Positions 1 through 6,155 of a stretch of 10,151 nt of DNA are shown here, in pieces. The notes below the pieces were generated by a model, which had not been told where the DNA came from, did not search any database, and saw only the letters and a list, made by a program, of their open reading frames with translations. The stretch's first letter is position 1. Each line of letters begins with the position of its first letter. Source of the DNA: Deltaproteobacteria bacterium (GTDB lineage Bacteria > Myxococcota_A > Polyangia > Polyangiales > Houyiibacteriaceae); assembly GCA_003647035.1 (NCBI GenBank), contig QMMB01000076.1:1-10151 (forward strand). The letters run 5' to 3'. Both the position numbers and the translations under genes were made by a program.

Positions 1-421
1 CGGTGATGTCCCAGTACCCCGCGAGCGGACCCGTCCCCTGCTCGAACAGCTGGAACGTCCCGTCAACGATGGGGACCTCCTCGTTGGTGGAAAAACCGCC
101 CTCACAGTCCTGAAACTCGATCCAGAGCGAATTTCCACGGCATTCCTGGTTCGTATCCAAAGGTTCCACTAGCGCGCTTCCGTCTTCACGAACGCTGAAG
201 CAGATCGTGAAAGGACCGTCTGGGTCCCCCTGGCCGGAGCCTGTCCAGAGCCCTGGGGCAACCACTTCGGTGCCGCCGGTGCCAGCCTCTCCCCCGGTGC
301 CCGCCGCACCGCCCATTCCGGCAGTGCCGCCGGCGCCCTCAGGTGTCGACTCGCCGCATCCCGCAAGGGGAAGGATCAGCAACGCAAACACGCTCACCCA
401 ATTCCAGATGAAATACCTCAT
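1..421 (-). CDS. Secreted lipoprotein with Gly-rich linker (3' part outside window)
   Basis: Read on the minus strand, an ATG at 421-419 opens a frame with no stop up to the window edge, giving 140 residues. The N-terminus is a lipoprotein signal peptide: MRYFIW, a hydrophobic core (VFALLILPL), and a lipobox LAGC with the acylated cysteine at residue 22. A low-complexity Gly/Ala/Thr linker follows (about residues 30-52), then a globular part with several Cys residues and the phrases FTICFSVREDGS and GYWDIT. The start is supported by a GGGAGGT Shine-Dalgarno at 426-432, four bases upstream. Lipoproteins with this type of linker are common in Polyangia-like myxobacteria. The globular domain is not one I recognise, so no function is assigned. 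The export call is firm; the role is unknown. Confidence 0.8.
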   Translation of the reverse strand, partial: MRYFIWNWVSVFALLILPLAGCGESTPEGAGGTAGMGGAAGTGGEAGTGGTEVVAPGLWTGSGQGDPDGPFTICFSVREDGSALVEPLDTNQECRGNSLWIEFQDCEGGFSTNEEVPIVDGTFQLFEQGTGPLAGYWDIT

Positions 422-591
422 GGCGACCTCCCGGATTCAGAAACCCAACAAGTGGAACGCAATCGCCATGCCGGGGGATTCCGAAATGGTTTCGGCACCG
501 TTCGTCATCACGGGGCGCACGACTTGCACCTGAATCGCAGTCAGCGACAAATAAGCGCAAAGCCGATCCTCGCAGAGCGACGAACCCTTCC

Positions 592-614
592 AAAAAAGGG
601 ACTGTCCCCTTTTT
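592..614 (-). terminator. A/T-flanked palindrome, probable terminator of the acyl-CoA ligase
   Basis: The plus strand reads A6-GGG-A, CTG, T-CCCC-T5, a near-perfect inverted repeat. In the minus-strand transcript the arms AAAAAGGGGA and TCCCTTTTTT pair over 10 bp with one G-U wobble, closing on a CAG triloop. In the plus direction the same position is an A-C mismatch, so the stem is better for the minus transcript. The TAA stop of the upstream ligase (615-613) lies at its edge, so the stem forms right at the end of the message. The U-run makes it look like an intrinsic terminator. A dispersed palindromic repeat of similar sequence is the alternative. Confidence 0.6.
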
Positions 615-2442
615 AGGGTCGGGCAGATTGAGTGGAGGGAGCGCCCTCGGCGTAGAAGGCGGCGATCTCAGCGGCGTATTTTTCGCTGACGATGTTGCGT
701 TTCACTTTGAGCGTCGGTGTGAGTTCGCCACCGTCAACGCTGAAGACGGTCGGGAGGATTTGGATTTTCTTGATCGTTTGGTAGCGGGCGACCTTCGAGT
801 TGCAGACGTGTTGCATCTCCTCTTCGATGAAGCGTTTCACGTCCGGGTTCCGCGCTGCGCTTGCCACGTCGCTGAGCCCGGAAATCTGCGATGCGACTTC
901 GAGCTCGGGTAGCGCCTCCGGGTCGAGCACGATCAACGCCGCAAGATACGGTTGCCGGTCACCGACCACCACGGCTTGTCCGACCCCCGCAATCGACTGC
1001 AGGTACCCCTCCATCTCGGCTGGCGCGACGTTCTTCCCGCCGGCGGTGATGATCAGGTCCTTCTTGCGGCCCGTGATCGAGATGTAGCCGTCCTGATCGA
1101 TGGCGCCGAGGTCACCGGTGTGCATCCACCCGTCCTCGTTGTAGAGCTCGGCGGTCCTCTCCGGCAGTCGGTGGTAACCCTTCACCATGTTGATGCCCCT
1201 CAGCATGATCTCGCCGTCGTCGGCGATCATCGCTTCGACGCCGAGGAGGGGCTTGCCGATCGTGCCAAACTTGAGCCTTCCCGGCGGCTGCACCGACGCA
1301 AACGCCGTAGTCTCGGTCATTCCGTAGCCCTCGGAAATCGGTATGCCAATCGAGGCGAAGAACTCCAGCGTCGAGACCGAGATCGGTGCCGCACCGCTGA
1401 GCGCGACCAGCAACTGGTCGAGGCCCAGGGCTGCTTTGATTTTGGATATCACGAGCTTGTTCGCAAGTGTTCGCGCCAAACTCGTGACCGGCTGTCCGGT
1501 TGCGCTCTCCTGTTTGAACGCCTCGAGCTCCGTGCTCCGCGCCCAGCTCGCAAGCTTGGCCTTGATGCCCGTGGCCTCCGCCAACTTGCCGCGAAGCGCC
1601 GCCTCGAACTTTTCCCACACCCGAGGGACCGCGAGAAAGAAGGTCGGGTGGGCTTCGCCCAGGTAGTCCTTGATCTGTGTCAGGTCTGCGCAGAAGTAAG
1701 TCTCGGCCCCGGTCATCAGCCCAGCAAAGTTGGTCACGCCCTGTTCGGCCGCATGACACAGGGGCAAATAGCTCACCGCTCGCTGCTTGGTCGTCAGAAG
1801 CGAAGGGAACACATCCACGACGGCCTTGGCGATGAGGTCGATCCCGCGGTGCGTGAGCATGGCTCCCTTGGGCAGCCCCGTCGTGCCCGACGTGTAGATC
1901 AGAAGCGCAACGTCATCCATTTGCACCGCGTCGAGCCGTGCGTCGAGCTCGGCATCGGACGCCGCATCACCCTTGGCCATCAGTGCGGGAAGTGAGATGA
2001 CCCGTGGGTCAGTCGATCCTAGATCGTCCATCGTCACGATGTGCTCGATCGGGCTATCGCCTCCGGCAATCGAGAGGTACTTCTCGAGCTGCGTCTGGTC
2101 ATCACAGATCACGATCTTCGATTCCGCGTTGCCGACGATATAGGCCATCTGCTCCGGCAGAAGCGTCGTGTAGAGCGGCGCTGGAATCCCTTGCGCAGCG
2201 TTGATGGCGTGCTGGCAGATCACCCAATCACTCCGGTTGGCGCCCACGATGGCGACGCAGTCCTCGGGCTGTAGACCGAGGGACATCAGCCCCTTGGCCA
2301 CCCTGCGTGCATTCGCCCAGTACTCCACCCAGTTGACCGTCGCCCAACTGCCATCGGCGCGCCGATCACGAAGCGCGGGGTCATTCGGCTTCGATTTGGC
2401 CCAGCCCTCGATTCGCGAGAGCATCGTTCCGTGTAGCGTCAT
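613..2442 (-). CDS. Long-chain acyl-CoA ligase, FadD15-type
   Basis: This 609-residue AMP-forming acyl-CoA synthetase would activate fatty acids to acyl-AMP and then acyl-CoA at the inner face of the membrane or in the cytosol. Visible motifs are the P-loop YTSGTTGLPKG (183-193), YLPLCHAAEQ (225-234), VPRVWEKF (272-279), SGAAP (349-353), the adenine-binding GYGMTET (372-378), HTGDLG (441-446), the hinge region GRKKDLIITAGGKN (458-471) and the C-terminal TPTLKVKR (575-582) with the conserved lysine K579. Length and the WEKF and LTPTLKVKR signatures fit the bacterial FadD15 / long-chain ACSL group. The start is supported by AGGAGGG at 2447-2453, four bases upstream of ATG. No signal peptide is visible. 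It is a paralogue of the ligase at 2783-4570. The exact chain-length preference cannot be read from the sequence. Confidence 0.95.
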   Translation of the reverse strand: MTLHGTMLSRIEGWAKSKPNDPALRDRRADGSWATVNWVEYWANARRVAKGLMSLGLQPEDCVAIVGANRSDWVICQHAINAAQGIPAPLYTTLLPEQMAYIVGNAESKIVICDDQTQLEKYLSIAGGDSPIEHIVTMDDLGSTDPRVISLPALMAKGDAASDAELDARLDAVQMDDVALLIYTSGTTGLPKGAMLTHRGIDLIAKAVVDVFPSLLTTKQRAVSYLPLCHAAEQGVTNFAGLMTGAETYFCADLTQIKDYLGEAHPTFFLAVPRVWEKFEAALRGKLAEATGIKAKLASWARSTELEAFKQESATGQPVTSLARTLANKLVISKIKAALGLDQLLVALSGAAPISVSTLEFFASIGIPISEGYGMTETTAFASVQPPGRLKFGTIGKPLLGVEAMIADDGEIMLRGINMVKGYHRLPERTAELYNEDGWMHTGDLGAIDQDGYISITGRKKDLIITAGGKNVAPAEMEGYLQSIAGVGQAVVVGDRQPYLAALIVLDPEALPELEVASQISGLSDVASAARNPDVKRFIEEEMQHVCNSKVARYQTIKKIQILPTVFSVDGGELTPTLKVKRNIVSEKYAAEIAAFYAEGAPSTQSARP

Positions 2443-2510
2443 CGGTCCCTCCTAAGAGGCGTCTACGCTACCCGATCCGGAGCGGGATCAATAGCGCAAA
2501 ACCTGCGCCA

Positions 2511-2570
2511 GCACTGACGCTGACGCTCACGCTGACGCTGGCACTGGCACTGGCACTGGCGCTGGCACTG
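2511..2570. repeat. Degenerate hexamer tandem repeat, 10 units, next to tRNA-Ser
   Basis: The plus strand divides exactly into ten 6-bp units, mostly GCACTG or ACGCTG, with one ACGCTC and one GCGCTG. On the minus strand the consensus is CAGYGY. It begins six bases beyond the encoded CCA end of the tRNA and lies between the tRNA and the ligase start at 2442. No ORF of merit covers it. The same hexamer family recurs at 6503-6670. Confidence 0.9.
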
Positions 2571-2576
2571 AAAATA

Positions 2577-2666
2577 TGGCGGAGGAGGAGGGATTCGAAC
2601 CCCCGGTAGAGTCGCCCCTACAACGGATTTCAAATCCGCCGCCTTCGACCGCTCGGCCACTCCTCC
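2577..2666 (-). tRNA. tRNA-Ser (anticodon UGA)
   Basis: The minus strand folds as a complete class II tRNA of 90 nt including an encoded CCA (2579-2577). The acceptor GGAGGAG (2666-2660) pairs with CTCCTCC (2587-2581), with discriminator G at 2580. The D-arm starts GCCGAGC. The anticodon stem GCGGA/TCCGT holds the loop TTTGAAA (2634-2628), giving anticodon UGA at 2632-2630. A long variable arm (GTAGGG, GCGA, CTCTAC) is typical of serine tRNAs, and the T-arm has the invariant GGTTCGAATCC. It reads UCN serine codons, chiefly UCA. A short T-run (TATTTT) follows the CCA, then the hexamer repeat. Confidence 0.97.
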
Positions 2667-2705
2667 CTGGTGGGGGCGATTTAGCACATGCATGCATACT
2701 TGCCC

Positions 2706-2735
2706 TTCACATTCAGGGTGACCTGGGTCTATATT
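2706..2735 (+). promoter_or_regulatory. Sigma70-type promoter for the rightward acyl-CoA ligase
   Basis: A -35 box TTCACA (2706-2711, five of six match to TTGACA) and a -10 box TATATT (2730-2735, five of six to TATAAT) are separated by 18 bp. Transcription would start near 2742, leaving a leader of about 40 nt before the GTG start at 2783. The position between the divergent tRNA and the ligase fits. It is predicted from sequence only. Confidence 0.55.
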
Positions 2736-2771
2736 TCGCGGTCCCAGCCGGTGACACGGCTGGCAACCCAA

Positions 2772-2778
2772 GAGGTGA
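2772..2778 (+). promoter_or_regulatory. Ribosome binding site deciding the GTG start at 2783
   Basis: GAGGTGA matches seven bases of the anti-Shine-Dalgarno complement and sits four bases before GTG 2783-2785. It selects this start over the far upstream ATG at 2576, which lies in the antisense of the tRNA gene. Confidence 0.7.
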
Positions 2779-2782
2779 CGCT

Positions 2783-4570
2783 GTGGCTGCTGACACGATT
2801 CCCAATCGACTACTGCAAAGGGCGAAGAAGGCCCCCAACGACCCGGCGTACTACGTGCGCGAAGGCGGCAGCTGGAAACCGACGAACTGGGGCACCTACT
2901 CCGACGAAGTGACGCAAGCAGGGCGCGCGCTGATCGCACTCGGCTTCGAGCCAGGGCAGACGGTCTGCATCCTCGGATTCAACCGCCCCGAGTGGACGAT
3001 CATGGACGTTGCGGCAATGGGCGCGGGCGGCGCTCCGGCGGGTATCTACACCACCTGCTCCCCCGTCGAGGTTCGCTACATCGTCGCCCACGCCGAAGCA
3101 CCCATCATCCTCGTCGAGAACGAGGATCAATGGAAGAAGGTCCAGAAAGAACGCGCCAACACGCCGCACCTCAAGCACGTCGTCACCATGCAGGGCACCC
3201 CCGCGATCGCAGACGACATGGTGATGACCTGGGAAGAGTTCATGGCCAAGGGTGACGAAGTAGAGAAGCAAGCGTACCTCGACCGCCTCGAAGCTTTGGA
3301 TCCCAACGCCCTCGCGACCTTGATCTACACGTCGGGCACGACCGGCCCGCCCAAGGGCGTGATGCTGAGCCATCACAACCTTGCATGGACCGCCGACAAA
3401 GCCTCCGATGTCGTCGCGCCCGGGCCTTCGGACATCTCGCTTTCGTACCTACCGCTGTCGCATATCGCCGAGCAGATGTTCACCCTTCACGTGCCCATTA
3501 CGTCCGGGTCACAGGTGTACTTCGCTGAGTCGATCGAAGCGGTGCCAGAGAACCTCAAAGAGGTGCAGCCGACCATCTTCTTCGGCGTGCCCCGGATTTG
3601 GGAAAAGTTTCACGCGGGCGTCACGGCCAAGCTCAAGGGCGCAACCGGCGTCAAGGCCAAGCTCATCAAGTGGGCCATGAAGGTGGGCTGGGAAGCCAAC
3701 CAGACGCCCAACGGCAACAAGGGCCTGCAATATCAGCTGGCAAACAAGCTGATTTTCTCGAAGCTCAAGCCGGCGATCGGCATGGGCAACGCGCGGGTTT
3801 GCGTCTCCGGCGCCGCGCCGATCGCACGCGAGGTGCTGGAGTTTTTCGCGCATTTGGACATCGTCGTGCTCGAGGTCTACGGACAGTCGGAGGACACGGG
3901 TCCGACGAGCTTCAACACACCAGACAAGTACCGATTCGGTAGCGTCGGTCCGGCGCTACCAGGGGTGGAAGTCAAAATCGCCGATGACGATGAGATCTTG
4001 GTCAAGGGCCCGAACGTCTTCATGGGCTACTACAAAGAGCCCGAGGTCACTGCCGAGACACTCATTGAGGGGTGGTTGTATTCCGGTGACTTGGGCGCCT
4101 TCGACGAGGACGGCTTCCTGAACATCACCGGCCGTAAGAAAGACATCATCATCACCGCGGGTGGCAAGAACATCACGCCGAAGAACCTCGAAGGTTCCAT
4201 GAAGAACCATGCGTTGATCGACGAAGCCGTCGTCATCGGTGACCGCCGCAAGTACCTGAGCGCGCTCATCACGATCGATGCAGAGGCGGGCCCCGCATGG
4301 GCCGCAGCCAATGGCGAAGATGCGAGCGCGCTTCACAAGAACGCAAAGCTCAGGGCGAGCATCCAGGCACACATCGACGAGATGAACGCGCACTACGCCC
4401 GCGTAGAGCAGATCAAGAAGTTCACGATCCTCCATCGAAACCTCACCATCGAAGACGGTGAGCTCACACCAACCCTCAAGGTGAAGCGCGCCAAAGTGAG
4501 CGACCACTTCGCCGGTGACATCGAGGCCATGTACGCCGAGGACGGGGCACAGGCTCAAGCGCCGGTCTAA
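2783..4570 (+). CDS. Long-chain acyl-CoA ligase, second FadD15-like paralogue
   Basis: From the GTG start this encodes 595 residues beginning MAADTIPNRLLQRAKK, another AMP-forming fatty acyl-CoA synthetase. Motifs are the P-loop YTSGTTGPPKG (182-192), YLPLSHIAEQ (222-231), VPRIWEKF (269-276), SGAAPI (342-347), an unusual adenine motif YGQSEDTGP (366-374), YSGDLG (433-438), GRKKDIIITAGGKN (450-463) and LTPTLKVKR (561-569) with K566. The YG-x-SE-x-(T/S)GP form resembles the bubblegum-type (ACSBG) branch more than the YGMTE form of its neighbour. The start is set by the GAGGTGA site, by the promoter at 2706-2735 and by homology starting here. The frame can be extended to 2576, but that part translates the antisense strand of tRNA-Ser. 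It runs toward the minus-strand operon and ends 37 bp from yjbQ. No clear intrinsic terminator is visible in that gap. Confidence 0.94.
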   Translation: MAADTIPNRLLQRAKKAPNDPAYYVREGGSWKPTNWGTYSDEVTQAGRALIALGFEPGQTVCILGFNRPEWTIMDVAAMGAGGAPAGIYTTCSPVEVRYIVAHAEAPIILVENEDQWKKVQKERANTPHLKHVVTMQGTPAIADDMVMTWEEFMAKGDEVEKQAYLDRLEALDPNALATLIYTSGTTGPPKGVMLSHHNLAWTADKASDVVAPGPSDISLSYLPLSHIAEQMFTLHVPITSGSQVYFAESIEAVPENLKEVQPTIFFGVPRIWEKFHAGVTAKLKGATGVKAKLIKWAMKVGWEANQTPNGNKGLQYQLANKLIFSKLKPAIGMGNARVCVSGAAPIAREVLEFFAHLDIVVLEVYGQSEDTGPTSFNTPDKYRFGSVGPALPGVEVKIADDDEILVKGPNVFMGYYKEPEVTAETLIEGWLYSGDLGAFDEDGFLNITGRKKDIIITAGGKNITPKNLEGSMKNHALIDEAVVIGDRRKYLSALITIDAEAGPAWAAANGEDASALHKNAKLRASIQAHIDEMNAHYARVEQIKKFTILHRNLTIEDGELTPTLKVKRAKVSDHFAGDIEAMYAEDGAQAQAPV

Positions 4571-4607
4571 ACGACGCTCGCGAACGCGGCTGTGTCCGGG
4601 ACGGCGT

Positions 4608-5024
4608 CTACCCGACGACCGTCACGGTGACGCGTCGACGGTGGCCGCTCAGACGGTGTTCCCAGAGGAAAACGCCCTGCCAAGTGCCGAGGGCGCAGCG
4701 GCCGTTGGCGACCGGGATGCTCAACGAGGTTTGGGTGATGGCGGTTTTGACGTGCGCCGGCATGTCGTCGGGACCCTCCATCGTGTGGATGTAGAGGGGG
4801 TCACCGTCGGGGACTAACCTCGACAGGAAGGCGTCGAGGTCGCGCTGGACGTCCCGGTCGGCGTTCTCGTTGATGATGAGGGAAGCACTGGTGTGGTGAA
4901 TGAACACCGTGCACAGGCCCTCGGCAATGCCCGAGGCTGCAACGGCATCTTGAATCTCGGTCGTGATCTCCATGGTGCCCCGGCCTCGCGTCTCGACGGT
5001 GAGCGTCTTGGAGTGGGCCGTCAT
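4608..5024 (-). CDS. yjbQ: YjbQ/UPF0047 family protein
   Basis: This 138-residue protein has the full signature of the YjbQ (UPF0047) family and its usual length: HHTSASL (43-49), NENAD followed by a conserved Asp-rich helix (52-64), DDMPAHVK (86-93), LGTWQG (112-117) and WEHR (121-124). The His and Glu residues in these motifs form a metal-binding site in known structures. Family members have been reported to show weak thiamine-phosphate-synthase-like activity, but the physiological role is unsettled. The start ATG (5024-5022) overlaps the TGA of the upstream hotdog-like gene as ATGA, suggesting translational coupling. A longer frame extends upstream to 5465 but only reads through the neighbouring gene out of frame. 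It is the last gene of the leftward operon. Confidence 0.93.
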   Translation of the reverse strand: MTAHSKTLTVETRGRGTMEITTEIQDAVAASGIAEGLCTVFIHHTSASLIINENADRDVQRDLDAFLSRLVPDGDPLYIHTMEGPDDMPAHVKTAITQTSLSIPVANGRCALGTWQGVFLWEHRLSGHRRRVTVTVVG

Positions 5025-5494
5025 GACTCCGTGACTTTCATCCACATGGCCACTTGGTCGCCTCGATAGATCAGCGTGTCCTCTTGGGTGAAGCGAAACT
5101 CGTATCGTCCGAACACCTGCGTCGCACGTTGCCGGACCTTGGTTGCACGGAGCTCGAGATCGAGCGGGGGCCCCATCTTCGCGAGGGCTGCGAAGCGAGC
5201 GTCGTAGATACGACCCCCGTATCCGATCCAGCCATCGGCGTGGCGAAGGCCCAAGATGTAATACGTGTGCATGAACCCGAGCATCCCGGTGATGTGGACC
5301 ATGAGACCGCCGCTGACGTGCCGCGGGTGGCGCACTGGGTGTGCCCGCTGATCTCGAGTCAGTGGCAGGTCGGGATGAGTGGCCATGCGCGCGCGTATGA
5401 TGCCGGCCTCTTTGTCGATCTCGACGATCTCGTCGATACAGATCGCGCCTGGTCCATACGGGCAATCAGCAACAAATTCCGGGTCCAACGCCAT
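5021..5494 (-). CDS. Small hotdog-fold-like protein (FabZ/thioesterase-like)
   Basis: The 157-residue product starts MALDPEFVADCPYGPG. The order of elements resembles single-hotdog proteins such as FabA/FabZ dehydratases: an N-terminal strand (AICIDEIVEIDKEAGIIRARM, 17-37), a His-containing turn HPRHVSGGLMV (56-66), a helix-like stretch HITGMLGFMHTYYILGL (67-83), then strands ending in LIYRGDQVAMWMK (141-153). The FabZ catalytic Glu on the central helix has no obvious counterpart, so dehydratase activity is doubtful; an acyl-thioester-binding or thioesterase role is possible. I chose the ATG at 5494-5492 because GGGAG (5502-5506) lies seven bases upstream and the queE stop is two bases upstream. 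A longer frame to 5581 overlaps queE. The gene overlaps yjbQ by 4 nt. The fold call is moderate and the function unknown. Confidence 0.75.
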   Translation of the reverse strand: MALDPEFVADCPYGPGAICIDEIVEIDKEAGIIRARMATHPDLPLTRDQRAHPVRHPRHVSGGLMVHITGMLGFMHTYYILGLRHADGWIGYGGRIYDARFAALAKMGPPLDLELRATKVRQRATQVFGRYEFRFTQEDTLIYRGDQVAMWMKVTES

Positions 5495-5496
5495 GT

Positions 5497-6153
5497 CTAC
5501 ACTCCCTGAGTCTCCGCGTCCCAAATCACTTTGTGCATCTGAATCTGCACGCGAACGGGCAGCTGATCCTCGAGGACCCATTGCACGAGGTCCTTCGGGT
5601 CAAGCTCCCCCCAGACGCAACTGAGCAGAACCGCGTTCACCCGATCGGCTAGGCGGTGCCTTTCGATGACCGCCTTCGCCCAGTCGTAGTCCGCCCGATC
5701 GGCAAGGACGATTTTGACCTCGTCTCGCTGAGTAAGGTGCTCGATGTTCTCCCAGCGATTGCCATGCGACTCGTCGCTCCCCGGCGCTTTGAGATCCATG
5801 ATCCGATGTACGCGCGGGTCAACACCGGAAATGTCGCGTTCGCCGCTGGTTTCGAGGAGAACCGTTCGCCCCGCTTCGCAGAGCTCCCGAAGCAACGGAA
5901 TGGCGCCCGCCTGTAGCAGGGGCTCGCCGCCGGTGAGCTCGACGAGCGGCGTTCCAAAGGACAGCGCCTTCTCCAACACCTCGGCGCGCGGGAGCTGCGT
6001 TCCACCTTCGAATGCCTGGGGCGTGTCGCACCAGCGACAACGGAGGTTGCAGCGGGATAGCCGGACGAACGTGCAAGGAAGGCCCGCGAACGTCGACTCG
6101 CCTTGAATCGATTCGTAGATCTCGTGAATCCGTATCTGGTCGGCAGCAGTCAT
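5497..6153 (-). CDS. queE: 7-carboxy-7-deazaguanine synthase QueE
   Basis: This is a radical SAM enzyme that converts 6-carboxy-tetrahydropterin to 7-carboxy-7-deazaguanine, the ring-contraction step in queuosine (and other 7-deazapurine) synthesis. In the 218-residue product the N-terminus has the family pattern IYESIQGEST (12-21), the [4Fe-4S]-binding CNLRCRWC (C35, C39, C42) followed by DT, and the SAM-binding ELTGGEPLLQ (72-81). The C-terminus has the QueE-typical VQIQMHKVIW. Length is normal for short bacterial QueE. The start MTAADQIRIHEIYESI is chosen because it sits two bases after the TGA of the SGNH-like gene and matches where family members begin; a frame to 6237 would overlap that gene by 28 codons. 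No strong Shine-Dalgarno precedes it, consistent with coupling. No queC, queD or queF is present in the window. Confidence 0.95.
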   Translation of the reverse strand: MTAADQIRIHEIYESIQGESTFAGLPCTFVRLSRCNLRCRWCDTPQAFEGGTQLPRAEVLEKALSFGTPLVELTGGEPLLQAGAIPLLRELCEAGRTVLLETSGERDISGVDPRVHRIMDLKAPGSDESHGNRWENIEHLTQRDEVKIVLADRADYDWAKAVIERHRLADRVNAVLLSCVWGELDPKDLVQWVLEDQLPVRVQIQMHKVIWDAETQGV

Positions 6154-6155
6154 GA

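Noticed and set aside
481..495. CCGAAA-TGG-TTTCGG hairpin upstream of the left lipoprotein
   Set aside because: A 6-bp stem with no T-run and no linked site; it is too short to call an operator or terminator.
207..533. Pro-rich plus-strand ORF near the left end
   Set aside because: The prolines are the complement of the Gly-rich linker of the minus-strand lipoprotein, which has a lipobox and a good ribosome binding site.
952..1995. Plus-strand ORF of 347 codons opposite the first ligase
   Set aside because: It is antisense to a gene with intact catalytic motifs; long antisense frames are common at this GC content.
2576..2782. N-terminal extension of the rightward ligase beginning MAEEEGFEPP
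   Set aside because: It is the translation of the antisense strand of tRNA-Ser(UGA), a well-known artefact. A promoter, a Shine-Dalgarno and the homology all place the start at GTG 2783.
2463..2939. Minus-strand ORF of 158 codons containing GGVAERSKAADLKS and a Gln/Cys/Arg-rich tail
   Set aside because: It reads through the tRNA itself, and its tail is the hexamer repeat. The rest overlaps the ligase start. No homology is expected.
4618..4632. Palindrome CGTCACGGTGACG near the end of yjbQ
   Set aside because: It arises from the repeated Thr-Val codons at the protein's C-terminus and has no terminator features.
5025..5465. Long N-terminal extension of yjbQ
   Set aside because: It is out-of-frame reading of the hotdog-like gene; YjbQ proteins are about 138 residues and begin at 5024.
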